DNA from: a bacterium
GTDB lineage: Bacteria; JAGOBX01
Direction: 5' to 3'
DNA length: 64,000 nucleotides
Assembly (NCBI GenBank): GCA_029551925.1
Contig: JAKPEO010000007.1
Span: 14,672 to 78,671, forward strand
This document shows, piece after piece, positions 44,600 to 54,062 of the stretch; position 1 is the first letter of the stretch, and every line of letters begins with the position of its first letter. Made by a program: the position numbers and the translations under genes. The notes beneath the pieces were generated by a model, which did no database searches, had not been told where the DNA came from, and worked only from the letters and a program-made list of their open reading frames with translations.

Positions 44600-45141
44600 T
44601 TTTTAGTTTCAAATTTCTCTAATTTTTGATTTAAAATATTTTCGACTTTTTCTAATATTTCACTTGCTCGCGAATATTCTTCCATTTTAAAATAATAATC
44701 AGCTAATTTTTTCATTACATCTAAATCTTCTGGATATTTCTGATATAAATAATTCAATAAATAAAAAGTCAGCGCTAAATCACTATCCCAAAATTTATTT
44801 ATCGCAGCCATTGTTTTTTCATAATCATATATATTCAATTTAACATTATCTGTAATGTTTTGTTTTAATTGGTCATTATGAAATTCTTCGATTGTTTTTT
44901 GATTTTTGAAATTAGCAATATTTGCAGATTTTAATAAACTTACTTCTTTTTTAACTGGATTTACTATCATTAATTTTTGGTCTGTTAATGGTGCGCCGTC
45001 AATTATACAAAAATTATATTTTGTTTTTGTATATATTTTCCCGCAAACGCTGCATTGTCTGGTATCGCTTTTAGTTTCAGCGTTACCAAATTCAATAGTT
45101 AATAATAAAAAGCACAACAAAGCAAAAAATATTTGTTTCAT
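44596..45141 (-). CDS. Secreted protein with zinc-ribbon-like and TPR-like parts
   Basis: The 181-residue product has a signal peptide (about 1-21, ending FGNA). CSVCGKIYTKTKYNFCIIDGAPL has a CxxC and a third Cys, like half of a zinc ribbon. The C-terminal 80 residues (DLALTFYLLNYLYQKYPEDLDVMKKLADYYFKMEEYSRASEILEK in consecutive parts) form TPR-like helices. The family is unrecognised. It starts four bases after the coiled-coil gene stop in the same direction, so the two secreted proteins may work together. Confidence 0.7.
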   Translation of the reverse strand: MKQIFFALLCFLLLTIEFGNAETKSDTRQCSVCGKIYTKTKYNFCIIDGAPLTDQKLMIVNPVKKEVSLLKSANIANFKNQKTIEEFHNDQLKQNITDNVKLNIYDYEKTMAAINKFWDSDLALTFYLLNYLYQKYPEDLDVMKKLADYYFKMEEYSRASEILEKVENILNQKLEKFETKK

Positions 45142-45145
45142 ATAT

Positions 45146-46309
45146 TTAGTTGGTTTTTAATAACAACTTTTTTTTAAGTTCGTTATTTTCTTTTAATAAT
45201 TTTTCATATTCGATATTTATCCGCATTTGCAGCGCTTTGTTTTCTTTTTGTAGAGTTTCTATTTCGGTCTGATGACGCTTTAAAAGTTCCATTAAATAAC
45301 TATTTGTTTTTTGATATTCTCTAATTATAAAATTAAGTTCAACTAAATTATCTGCTGGCGGGCGCGAATCATCAATAGTAATATTTTTTAAATTGCGTTT
45401 TGCAGCGTCATCTAAATTATTATAATAATACTGGGCTATGTCCGCTATCATTTTATTAGTAGCATTTATCTGTATTAGTAATTTTTGGTATTCTTGCATT
45501 GTGTTTTTTATTGTAACATCATAGCGCGCTTCAACATTAGATATAAATTGCTTGATAGTTTCATTTAATTTTGTGATTGTATTAAGCGCAAAATCAAGAG
45601 TCTCGCGTAATCTGTCTAATTCTTGATTTTCATTATATACATTCGGAATATTAATAGCGTTTTTTTGAGAAGTTAATTCTGTCTTTAAAGTATTCAAAGT
45701 CCTTTGAGCTTTTACTATGTCATTTTCGTCAAATACACGCTGCTGCTGTGCAGGCTGTTGTTGCAGAGTTTCCGAAAGTTTTTGCTGCGTATTCAATCTT
45801 TCTAAATAAATCTGCGGCGGCTTATAATATTCTGACATATACGGATTATAGTCATTTAGATTAATATTAGGATTATTTTCTTCGGCGGTATTGGTGCGCT
45901 GGTCTCTTTGGATTCTTGCGGCTGGCACAGATATTCTATCTGATGTCTTTGCACGCTCTTTTGCTTTCTTGAAATAATCTGCTGCAAAATTAAGCATATT
46001 TCTTGGGAAATTATGCGCTTTTGCTAAATTGTCGAATGTCGTAAATTTATTGATGTTTTTATCTATTATTAATTGAACATAAAATTTTTGCGCTTCTGCT
46101 AATAATTCATTAGGAATTATAACATTATACTTTTTATTCAATACGCTTTCTATCTGCCACCAGCCCTGCTCTGGAAATGTTGAATACTGGTCAACTTCGA
46201 TTTTTATGTATTCCATTATTTTCCCTAAATTAGTATTTGCATTGGCGATATTTATCTGAATAAAAAATAATAAACACATTAAAAATAATTTTGAAATTTT
46301 TGTTTTCAT
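45146..46309 (-). CDS. Secreted coiled-coil protein
   Basis: A 387-residue protein with signal peptide (about 1-25, ANA cleavage). The next 100 residues are mixed and end in a Gln/Pro-rich stretch (LQQQPAQQQ near 190-198). From about 205 to the end there is a long heptad-repeat helix (QKENKALQMRINIEYEKLL and so on). No family is recognised. It is the first gene of the leftward unit that continues to the zinc-ribbon protein and the oxidoreductase. Confidence 0.75.
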   Translation of the reverse strand: MKTKISKLFLMCLLFFIQINIANANTNLGKIMEYIKIEVDQYSTFPEQGWWQIESVLNKKYNVIIPNELLAEAQKFYVQLIIDKNINKFTTFDNLAKAHNFPRNMLNFAADYFKKAKERAKTSDRISVPAARIQRDQRTNTAEENNPNINLNDYNPYMSEYYKPPQIYLERLNTQQKLSETLQQQPAQQQRVFDENDIVKAQRTLNTLKTELTSQKNAINIPNVYNENQELDRLRETLDFALNTITKLNETIKQFISNVEARYDVTIKNTMQEYQKLLIQINATNKMIADIAQYYYNNLDDAAKRNLKNITIDDSRPPADNLVELNFIIREYQKTNSYLMELLKRHQTEIETLQKENKALQMRINIEYEKLLKENNELKKKLLLKTN

Positions 46310-46432
46310 AATTTTTTACAAGATGAATTTAAAATTAAAAAAATATAGTAAATTATTTTATTAAAAAAAATACAAAAGTCAAGTTAAAAAAAACTTTTAT
46401 TTTTTTATGTTTCAATATAAAATTTATAAATT

Positions 46433-47074
46433 ATGGAACTAAAATCGTATTTTGTTTTATGTAATAGCAATCAATATGGTCCGTTTACCTATGATACTTT
46501 AATTTCTTATATTCAAGACGGCTATTTTACTGAAAATGATTATCTCTGGGATGATGAAAAAAAAGAATGGCGATTAATGAAATATTATGAAGAATTTAAA
46601 GATTTATTTAAATTTAGCGAACATACAAAATCATCTGAAAAATCCTCTAAATTAGAAATACCTGAAAATTTAATATTAAAAGGCACAAAAATTTATTATC
46701 ATAATTATCGCACAGGAGAACTGCAAGAGCGCGCTTATAAGCGATTAAATATAGAAATTCCAGCAGAACTCAAACCGCTTAATCACGATAAATTCGAGCA
46801 CATAAAAGTTTTAAATATCAGTGCCGGCGGAATGGGCGTAGAACTAAATAAAGATTTAAAATTAAATTTAGATGATATTGCAACAACGCGAATTTTTATA
46901 AGTTCAATCGCTAAATATATAGAATTAAAATCGCAAATTGTCCGATTGCGAAAAATCGTTATGAATAGATTTGATATTGGTTTGAAATTTTTAGATTTAT
47001 CTACTGACGACGCTAAATATTTTTTAAATTTATTATCGTGGAAAGCTGAATATATAGAAAAATCTAAAAAATAA
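46433..47074 (+). CDS. GYF_2 plus PilZ domain protein
   Basis: At 213 residues, the N-terminal 60 residues are a GYF_2 domain (YFVLCNSNQYGPFTYDTLISYIQ...LWDDEKKEWRLM), which binds proline-rich peptides or membrane-protein partners. The C-terminal part (about 100-210) is a PilZ domain with the c-di-GMP motifs RAYKR (RxxxR) and NISAGGMG (N/DxSxxG). So it probably connects cyclic-di-GMP level with a protein partner. It is followed closely by the pseudo-receiver phosphatase gene. Confidence 0.85.
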   Translation: MELKSYFVLCNSNQYGPFTYDTLISYIQDGYFTENDYLWDDEKKEWRLMKYYEEFKDLFKFSEHTKSSEKSSKLEIPENLILKGTKIYYHNYRTGELQERAYKRLNIEIPAELKPLNHDKFEHIKVLNISAGGMGVELNKDLKLNLDDIATTRIFISSIAKYIELKSQIVRLRKIVMNRFDIGLKFLDLSTDDAKYFLNLLSWKAEYIEKSKK

Positions 47075-47100
47075 TTTTTGCGAAAAGGTGTATAGTTAAA

Positions 47101-48285
47101 ATGAATAATTATAAAAAAACAATCACTATATTGGATACCGACCCGGTTAATATCGAAATATTAAAAAAAATTATGATGACAGCGGAAGATGTGGACATAC
47201 AGCCGTATTTTTTCAAGACTGCGCAAGCTTTTTATGATTATTTGCAGTTAAACGATATTCCAGATTTATGCTTGATTAATGCGACATTTAATAGCGATGC
47301 GAATTGTTTTGGCGTGTGCGCTTATCTTAAAAAAAATAAAATAACTGCTGATATGCCAATTATTTTTATAATCGACAATTTCGACGAACAAGTGATATGC
47401 TCGATATATGAATGTGGCGCCGCTGATTATATAAAAATGCCTTATAATAATACTGAAATGCTGATGCGTATTAAAACGCAATTAAAATTGAAGTATTCAT
47501 TAGAACAATTAAAAACTAAAAATAGAGAATTAGAACAAATTAACGAAAAATATAAATACGAACTGCAACTCGCGCATAATGTCCAAAAAAATCTAATGCT
47601 TAATACAAAAATCGATTCGCAATATTATAATGTCGATTATATTTACAAACCGTATTTTAATATAGGCGGCGATTATATTGATGTAATCAAATTAAATAAT
47701 GAATTAACTGCTTTTATTATTGGCGATATTGCAGGGCACGGGCCCGCCACTTCTTTGAAAATTGCGCTTTTGAAAAGTTTTATTGTCACTCATATATATT
47801 TTCATAATTCGCCATCGGAATTTTTGAAAAATATGAATACTTTTTTGCTTGAAAATTATAAAAAAATTGAGTTTAATTATCTAACTTTTTTTGTCGGCTT
47901 CTATAATCATAAAACTAAATTGCTATACTATTGCTCTACTGCTCAACCTGCGCCGATTTATTTCAATGCTAAAAATAATACTATCAAAGAACTGCCGGTA
48001 TTCGGCACGCCGTTAGGATTATTTGATATTACGGATTTTAATGAATATCAAATATCTATTAATCCAGATGATAAAATAATAATATATACCGACGGTATGC
48101 TTAATATTTTCAGCGATGTTCCTATTACTTTTGATTTGCTGAAAAATAAATTAATAACAAATGATTTAATAAAAAAATCTGTATCGTCGCTGAAAGCGGA
48201 ATTTTATAAATTTATCGTGTCAAAAAATGATAACTCAGAATTTTTTGATGATGATATTAGTATTTTATTTATAGAGTTTCGATGA
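47101..48285 (+). CDS. Pseudo-receiver fused to SpoIIE/RsbU-type PP2C phosphatase
   Basis: The 394-residue protein starts with a receiver domain (1-130) whose phospho-Asp position is Asn60 (CLINATF); acidic Asp12/Asp14 and Lys112 remain. A coiled coil at about 131-160 (KTKNRELEQINEKYKYELQ) leads to the PP2C-type domain with NIGGDYIDV (metal Asp191) and GDIAGHGPATS (208-218). It should remove phosphate from Ser/Thr of a STAS antagonist such as that at 21772. Its receiver cannot be controlled by normal phosphorylation. GAAAAGGTG stands before the ATG. Confidence 0.9.
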   Translation: MNNYKKTITILDTDPVNIEILKKIMMTAEDVDIQPYFFKTAQAFYDYLQLNDIPDLCLINATFNSDANCFGVCAYLKKNKITADMPIIFIIDNFDEQVICSIYECGAADYIKMPYNNTEMLMRIKTQLKLKYSLEQLKTKNRELEQINEKYKYELQLAHNVQKNLMLNTKIDSQYYNVDYIYKPYFNIGGDYIDVIKLNNELTAFIIGDIAGHGPATSLKIALLKSFIVTHIYFHNSPSEFLKNMNTFLLENYKKIEFNYLTFFVGFYNHKTKLLYYCSTAQPAPIYFNAKNNTIKELPVFGTPLGLFDITDFNEYQISINPDDKIIIYTDGMLNIFSDVPITFDLLKNKLITNDLIKKSVSSLKAEFYKFIVSKNDNSEFFDDDISILFIEFR

Positions 48286-48995
48286 CTATGGCAAATATTT
48301 TGTTTTTTGATACTTCTTTTGAATCGTGTAAAATTATAATTTCAAAAAATGGTAAAGTTTGTTTTTATCTTGACGACAGCCGAAATTTACGGCATTCGCA
48401 GAAATTATTGGCTGATATTGATTATGCTTTAAAATCTAATAATTTATCGCTTGATGATATTGATTATATCGCAGCGCCGCTTGGTCCCGGAACATTTACA
48501 GGAATACGTATATGTTTGGCGACCGCTAAATCTTTTTGTTTTGCGCTTAATAAAAAATTAATTTTATTGAATAATCTCGAAACTTTTATATTTGCATTTG
48601 AAAATTATTATCTTGATAATTCTCAAATCTTCGCTTTTATTAATGCTGGTAATAATATGTTTTATTTTTCTAATTTTTATTATATTCCCACTCAATTTCA
48701 AGCAATAACTGAAAATTCATTAATCGAAAAATCAGAAATATCAAATCTTTTGAATAATAGTAGCAATTTAAAATATATTATCGCTGATTATTCTTTAATT
48801 GATTTTTTGAAAAATGATAATTTCAATAATTGTAGATTTATTAATAGCATTGATATTTCCGCTGATATGATTAATAAATTGCTAATATCAAAAATTCAAA
48901 AAAATGATTTTGCAAATGTTATTAATGCGCTGCCTATATATATAAAAAAATCAGATGCTGAAACTTTGAAGGATAGAAAAAATAATGGCTGCTAA
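48282..48995 (+). CDS. tsaB: tRNA t6A37 synthesis protein TsaB
   Basis: At 237 residues, it has the ASKHA-fold start ILFFDTSFESCKIII, LRHSQKL and the signature AAPLGPGTFTGIRICLATAKSF. TsaB scaffolds TsaD and TsaE in transfer of threonylcarbamoyl to A37 of tRNAs reading ANN codons. The ATGA overlap with the phosphatase gene shows translational coupling, although the functions differ. Cyclisation of t6A by the TcdA-like protein at 23620 may follow. Confidence 0.92.
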   Translation: MTMANILFFDTSFESCKIIISKNGKVCFYLDDSRNLRHSQKLLADIDYALKSNNLSLDDIDYIAAPLGPGTFTGIRICLATAKSFCFALNKKLILLNNLETFIFAFENYYLDNSQIFAFINAGNNMFYFSNFYYIPTQFQAITENSLIEKSEISNLLNNSSNLKYIIADYSLIDFLKNDNFNNCRFINSIDISADMINKLLISKIQKNDFANVINALPIYIKKSDAETLKDRKNNGC

Positions 48996-49899
48996 TAAAA
49001 AAAAAAAAATTAATTTTATTAATTTTTTGATTTTTTGCGCTGTATTAATTTTTATTATTTTTTTTCTAAAAACTATCTCCCATAAAAATATTGCTATTGA
49101 AAAATTTAATGACAATATTACATTTGAAAATAATATTGTTTATAATCATCCTGCTACAAGTGCGATAAATTTATGGGCTAATATCTTCGGCATTACTAAA
49201 ATCTCACCGCCGCAAAGACAAAATCAAGATTTTGACACAGCGCAAAAAAATCAAGCGCAAAATAATAATTTAGAAGATTATACGCTTGTCGGTACTATTA
49301 TAAGCGACGGCGAATATTCATCAGCTGTTATAATAAAAAAAAGCGAAAATAAATATCTGACAAAAAAAATAAATGATTTACTCGAAAATTTTAAAATTAT
49401 CGAGATTGCCCGCGGTAAAATTACTTTAATTGATACTAAAAATAAAAAGAAAATTATAATGCAATCTGAAAGATACGAGAAAATTAATAAATCTGAAAAT
49501 ACCAATACTTCTACATCTACTCTTTATCAAAATATAGATTATCAAGAAAAACCATTAAAAAAAATAGGTAAAAAACAAACATTATATTTTACAAGAGACG
49601 AGATAAATAACTACATATATAACGAATTAGAAAAAATATTGACGAGCGCTAATATAGTGCCGCATTTTGAAAATAATGCAATGATAGGCGTGCGAATTAA
49701 TAAATTAGCCCCGGAAAATGTGCTTGCTCGTAAATTCGGATTGTATGTTAATGATATTATAACTTCTATTAACGGCAGACCAATTGATACTATTGAAAAA
49801 GGTATGAAATTATGGGATAATATCAAAACTGAAAATTTCTTGGAATTAGAAATTATTAGAGATAACCGTTATTTTCCTTTGGTTATAAATATAAAATAA
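48985..49899 (+). CDS. GspC-like type II secretion protein with PDZ domain
   Basis: A 304-residue protein with one N-terminal membrane anchor (about 12-30), a homology-region-like part with EDYTLVGTIISDGEYSSAVI (about 98-117) and a C-terminal PDZ domain (about 225-304, IGVRINKLAPENVLARKFGLYVNDIITSINGRPI). This arrangement is that of GspC, which links the inner-membrane platform to the secretin. No other gsp gene is nearby. It overlaps tsaB by 11 bases. Confidence 0.75.
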   Translation: MAANKKKKINFINFLIFCAVLIFIIFFLKTISHKNIAIEKFNDNITFENNIVYNHPATSAINLWANIFGITKISPPQRQNQDFDTAQKNQAQNNNLEDYTLVGTIISDGEYSSAVIIKKSENKYLTKKINDLLENFKIIEIARGKITLIDTKNKKKIIMQSERYEKINKSENTNTSTSTLYQNIDYQEKPLKKIGKKQTLYFTRDEINNYIYNELEKILTSANIVPHFENNAMIGVRINKLAPENVLARKFGLYVNDIITSINGRPIDTIEKGMKLWDNIKTENFLELEIIRDNRYFPLVINIK

Positions 49900-49977
49900 T
49901 TATCCTGCAAATTGAAAATATAACTTAATCTGTTGCCTGCTCGTGCTTCAAAAAAAATCTAATATTTTTAACATACG

Positions 49978-50060
49978 ATTATATGTCGGGTATTTTTCCT
50001 GAACAATATGCTACTTTAACGGCGAAGCAATTGAAAAATAATAATTGTAACAGGCGGAAA
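49978..50060 (+). repeat. Decayed intergenic repeat, copy B
   Basis: It shares the ATTATATG-CGGGTAT start and the coding-like SGIF...YATLTAKQL frame with copy A near 31571 and the GCGAAGCAATTG core with copy C near 5941. A following 14-bp palindrome GGCGCCATGGCGCC (about 50093-50106) is unusual in such AT-rich DNA. The open frame 49983-50192 crosses the terminator and is probably not a gene. Confidence 0.5.
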
Positions 50061-50130
50061 AAAATACCGAACCTTTATTTTTTGCATTTTGTGGCGCCAT
50101 GGCGCCGCAGCGATGAGATTTTTTTAGAAA

Positions 50131-50163
50131 AAAAGTCTGCGCTTTTTTATAGCGCAGACTTTT
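50131..50163. terminator. Bidirectional intrinsic terminator
   Basis: The arms AAAAGTCTGCGCT and AGCGCAGACTTTT (13 bp) enclose a seven-base loop between two convergent genes. The leftward transcript ends in seven U residues, the rightward one in four, so it probably serves both the GspC-like gene and the DUF4914 gene. Confidence 0.9.
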
Positions 50164-50188
50164 GTATAGAAATTATAGTTAGAAAAGA

Positions 50189-52063
50189 TTAATAAGTCAT
50201 TGGAATAATTTTTAAGTAATCGTCAAGCGAACCATTATCAAGCGCACATTCTATTATTTGTTTGCCGATATTGTCGAGTTCATCTGTCAAAAATTTTTGC
50301 AGTTCTTTTTTTACAAAATTATATATTATTTGCGCACCTTTGTCATAACCTTCATCGCCTACTTCTTTTTGTAAGTCAACTTCAATGAACCATCTTGCAA
50401 TTCTTGCGCCGTCAACTAATAAAGAACTAGGCACAAACCCTAACAACGGACAGCGTGCTGGTTTTAAATGATCTGGTCTGAATTTTGCCTGGCCGCGTCT
50501 TGCAATATATTCGCGAGAAATCCATTGCGGCATAAAACTTACATACCACGCTCCAATATGTTGATTTGGAAATAGTAAATATCTTGTGCGCGGAGTATTT
50601 ATAATTTGCTGCAATAATAAATTTGCATGATTAACCATTTTTCCGGTAGCAAATGGCCAGTATGATCCAACGCCTTCACTTGTTAATCCTTCGGATGCTG
50701 TGATACTCGGATTAGAATCGCCGCGCGGCGCAACTAATCGCCAAAGCCACGCCAAAGCAGGCGGTAGAATATGTAAAAGACCAAATATTCCATACGATGG
50801 TTTTTCGCGCGTTGTAAAAGGAGCGCGAATGCCAAAACTTCTAAAATCAACTTCAACGGGTTCATTCACTACATCAGGTATTAATTTTCGCGGATATATA
50901 ACGCGCGGATTAGGGCAAGGTTTGCCTGGTTTATCTTCAATATGTTCCCAAATAAGAGCGGTAGATTTTGGAACAGCATCGATGTTTAAAAATATTAATG
51001 GCTCTTTGGGGTGCGTGCATAATTTTTCTAAATGCGGGTCAGTACCGTAAGATTCAATATGATTCAATCTTATGAACCAAGCTTGTTCTGCGTCAGAAAC
51101 CACTAATTTTTGGTCTTTTGATTCGAATGTTGGTAACGATAGCGCCATATCATCAGTGACAGGGCATAATTTACAACCTTGATTTAAACCAATATAGTAT
51201 TCTTCTTTTGTGATTAAATTTTTTGCAAATAATAATCTACCGTCAGTTTCGCGATGGGGATATTCGAGCATTTCGCTTTTGCCGCCGCCGCTTGCGCCTT
51301 CGTGTAGTATAGTAGTAATGTTATCATAAGGGGTGATTACTTGAACAGTAGAAGCATGTAAAGTAAGCCAATTTTCGCGTTCGCCAATTTGCAATAATAC
51401 TCCGTATATCCCTTTTTTTGCGCTTGGACCTGGATATAAATTATAAGAAAAAATTTCGTGCAATTTATCAATTCTATTATGCACTACTATTTGTTTGCCA
51501 TTAAAATGAGTATGTCTGAATGGCGGAGCTAAATATATTATTGCGCGCGGACAGAAATTTTCCGGTATATCTTGCGGCGGTATAAAGCCCTGCAAATCAG
51601 CCAGCCCGCCCATAAAAAATCCGGTATTATCAGGCGCAACCAATAATCCATAATAGCCTGTTTCTTTGCCGCCTATCATTATTGCCATTAGCGCTAAATT
51701 TTGTTTTTTTAGCCAGTCAAAGGTTTCGGCTCTTACTTTTTCAAATGAACAATTAAACAATTCTTTAAAATGCATTTTGTCTGTTTCTTCGTCATCGCCT
51801 ATTGCCATACAGTCAGGGTCGCGGCGTCGCATATAAGGCTCTAAATAATTTATTACGAGTCCATTTTTACAACGGACAACATTCACTTCTATTACTTTTT
51901 TATTATCTGGCAATTCATATTCTACATTAAATTCTAAACCGTCTTTGCCGCCGACTGCCATATCTACGATTTCTTCCCGAGAATGTGGAACAGTTAAACT
52001 TTTAGCGTTTGCTAATAATTCTTTTAGTTCTTGTGGCACTTGCCAATTTTGCCATTTAATCAT
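50189..52063 (-). CDS. DUF4914-type P-loop protein, distantly PEPCK-like
   Basis: The ATG at 52063, with CAGGAG before it, gives 624 residues; the longer open frame adds an unlikely hydrophobic start. A glycine-rich loop HEGASGGGKSEML (near 255) is of the HPr-kinase/PEPCK P-loop type. Other landmarks are EPYMRRRDPDCMAIGDDEE, IYLAPPFRHTHFNGKQIVVHN, and the long conserved LAWLWRLVAPRGDSNPSI region. The overall sequence and length match my memory of DUF4914 proteins. True PEPCK motifs (GTP-type FPSACGKTN, ATP-type GLSGTGKTT) are missing, so I do not call PEP carboxykinase. Function is unknown; a nucleotide-dependent phosphotransferase is plausible. Confidence 0.72.
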   Translation of the reverse strand: MIKWQNWQVPQELKELLANAKSLTVPHSREEIVDMAVGGKDGLEFNVEYELPDNKKVIEVNVVRCKNGLVINYLEPYMRRRDPDCMAIGDDEETDKMHFKELFNCSFEKVRAETFDWLKKQNLALMAIMIGGKETGYYGLLVAPDNTGFFMGGLADLQGFIPPQDIPENFCPRAIIYLAPPFRHTHFNGKQIVVHNRIDKLHEIFSYNLYPGPSAKKGIYGVLLQIGERENWLTLHASTVQVITPYDNITTILHEGASGGGKSEMLEYPHRETDGRLLFAKNLITKEEYYIGLNQGCKLCPVTDDMALSLPTFESKDQKLVVSDAEQAWFIRLNHIESYGTDPHLEKLCTHPKEPLIFLNIDAVPKSTALIWEHIEDKPGKPCPNPRVIYPRKLIPDVVNEPVEVDFRSFGIRAPFTTREKPSYGIFGLLHILPPALAWLWRLVAPRGDSNPSITASEGLTSEGVGSYWPFATGKMVNHANLLLQQIINTPRTRYLLFPNQHIGAWYVSFMPQWISREYIARRGQAKFRPDHLKPARCPLLGFVPSSLLVDGARIARWFIEVDLQKEVGDEGYDKGAQIIYNFVKKELQKFLTDELDNIGKQIIECALDNGSLDDYLKIIPMTY

Positions 52064-52215
52064 TTTTATACTCCTGATAAAAAAAATGAGGAGAAAGTTT
52101 AATACATAAAAAAAAAAAATCAATATATATTTTTTTTGAATGAATATTGTTTTTTTTTTGTTTTTATTTAAAATTACATTCTAAAAATTTTTTGGGTATG
52201 AAGGTGTAAATAAAA

Positions 52216-53376
52216 ATGAAAGCGATAAAATTAAAAGAAAATATATATTGGGTCGGCGGGATAGATTGGAATCTGCGTAATTTTCACGGATATCTTACTC
52301 AATGCGGCTCGACTTATAATGCGTATTTAATAATAGACGAAAAAATAACATTAATTGATACCACAAAATATTATTTGGTTGATGAACTTTTACAAAGAAT
52401 TTCGTCTGTCATCGAACCATCAAAAATAGATTATATTATTTCTAATCATACTGAGATGGACCATTCTGGCGGATTACCGAAATTAATGGAAATTTGTCCA
52501 AATGCTGAAATAATCGTGTCGCCAGCAGGCGAAAAGGGCTTAAAAGCGCATTATAAAAAAAATTGGAAATTTAAAATTGTTAAGACTGGCGATAAATTAA
52601 AAATCGGAAAATACACATTAGATTTTGTATTAACTCCTATGATACACTGGCCTGATAATATGGCGGCTTATTTATCAGAAGAAAAAATATTATTTTCAAA
52701 TGATGCGTTTGGCCAGCATATAGCGTCATATGAACGATTTGACGATGAGTATCCGTTAGATATGATTATTCGTGAAGCGCAAAAATATTATGCTAATATA
52801 GTATTGTGTTACAGCGGACAAGTAATAAACGCATTAAAGACACTGGCAAATTTACAAATAGATATTATTGCGCCAAGTCACGGAATTATCTGGCGTAATA
52901 ATATTCCTGAAATTTTGAAATATTATAAGAAATGGTCGGCTAATGAATTTGATAATTGCGCCGCGATTATTTATGATACTATGTGGAACTCAACTAAAAT
53001 ATTAGCCGAATCTATACAAACCGCTTTTGAAAATAAAAATATCAAAACTCAAATGTTTTCGTTACAGCATAATCATATTTCTGATATAATGACTGATTTG
53101 ATGAATGCAAAATATATATGCGTTGGATCGCCTACTTTAAATAATAATATTCTTCCAACTGTATCTGCATTTTTGACTTATATGAAGGGATTAGCGCCAA
53201 AAAATCGCGTGGGATTAGCATTTGGTTCATTTGGCTGGAGCGGACAGAGCGTAGATATAGTTAATGATATATTGAAATCTTGCGGATTTCAGATGCTTGA
53301 ACCAATAAAAGCACAATATATTCCAGATAAAATTGCTCTTGATAATATTGTAAAAAATTTAGAAAGTAAATTATAA
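52216..53376 (+). CDS. Flavodiiron protein (A-type flavoprotein)
   Basis: At 386 residues, the N-terminal beta-lactamase-like domain holds the diiron ligands His78, Glu80, Asp82, His83 (NHTEMDHSG), His144, Asp163 and His222. The C-terminal flavodoxin domain (from about 245) binds FMN (YDTMWNSTKILAE). These enzymes reduce O2 to water or NO to N2O and protect anaerobes. There is no extra rubredoxin domain. An AAGGTG lies upstream of the ATG. It is divergent from the DUF4914 gene. Confidence 0.95.
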   Translation: MKAIKLKENIYWVGGIDWNLRNFHGYLTQCGSTYNAYLIIDEKITLIDTTKYYLVDELLQRISSVIEPSKIDYIISNHTEMDHSGGLPKLMEICPNAEIIVSPAGEKGLKAHYKKNWKFKIVKTGDKLKIGKYTLDFVLTPMIHWPDNMAAYLSEEKILFSNDAFGQHIASYERFDDEYPLDMIIREAQKYYANIVLCYSGQVINALKTLANLQIDIIAPSHGIIWRNNIPEILKYYKKWSANEFDNCAAIIYDTMWNSTKILAESIQTAFENKNIKTQMFSLQHNHISDIMTDLMNAKYICVGSPTLNNNILPTVSAFLTYMKGLAPKNRVGLAFGSFGWSGQSVDIVNDILKSCGFQMLEPIKAQYIPDKIALDNIVKNLESKL

Positions 53377-53383
53377 TATTATA

Positions 53384-54058
53384 ATGAAATTTATTTTTTT
53401 TATTCTAATAGTTTTTTTCATATTTGTTAATTGCGCAAGATTAGAAGTTGTAGAATTACAGGAAGATAATTCTAAAATCTACAAAAATTTTTATGTATAC
53501 GATGATGATAGAGTGTCTGTATATTATGATTTTTGGGCGGAAGACGGACAGATATATTTTTATATTTACAACAAATTAAATATTCCTGTGTATATAGATT
53601 GGCAGCAAAGTTATTTCAAATTTAACGATAAAAAATATTATTATGTTTTGCCATTAGCAAATAAGAATATTAATGAAAAAATTGATGTTATTCAACCGAA
53701 ATCATTTATCAAAAATAAGCCGATAAAGGTGGATAAATTATTAGAACCGATAAATATGGTTAATGCTGAAAATATTGATATGCCGGATAAAAAGGATTTT
53801 ATTTTAGTAAAAAAAAATCCTAAAAATTTGTCGCAGAATTATTATCTTAATTTTTTGACTTTGTATGCGCCGAGTAAAACAAATATAAAAAAATATGATG
53901 AATACAATGTTATAAATAATTTTGCTATTACAGAAATTAAAATGATAAGAGAAAAAACATTTATGGGCAATTTTTATAATCCAGATAAGAAAAATGATTA
54001 TGCTGTTAGTCCGTATTATAAGCCGAATAGTTTTTTTATAATTGTAAATAAAAAATAA
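53384..54058 (+). CDS. Putative lipoprotein of unknown family
   Basis: The product is 224 residues. The signal peptide ends in FVNC, so lipidation is expected at Cys17. The mature part is rich in Tyr, Asn, Asp and Lys and appears beta-rich (VYIDWQQSYFKFNDKKYYYVLP), with no recognised domain. It begins seven bases after the flavodiiron gene and ends four bases before the protease gene, so it may belong to an envelope unit. Confidence 0.72.
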   Translation: MKFIFFILIVFFIFVNCARLEVVELQEDNSKIYKNFYVYDDDRVSVYYDFWAEDGQIYFYIYNKLNIPVYIDWQQSYFKFNDKKYYYVLPLANKNINEKIDVIQPKSFIKNKPIKVDKLLEPINMVNAENIDMPDKKDFILVKKNPKNLSQNYYLNFLTLYAPSKTNIKKYDEYNVINNFAITEIKMIREKTFMGNFYNPDKKNDYAVSPYYKPNSFFIIVNKK

Positions 54059-54062
54059 ATTT

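Noticed and set aside
49983-50192. 69-codon open frame beginning MSGIFPEQYATLTAKQL
   Set aside because: It runs through the palindrome and the intrinsic terminator at 50131-50163; only its first third resembles the decayed repeat family, so it is reported as a repeat remnant.
50189-52063. GTP-type phosphoenolpyruvate carboxykinase
   Set aside because: Length and P-loop look similar at first, but the PEPCK signature motifs are missing; DUF4914-type is the better fit.
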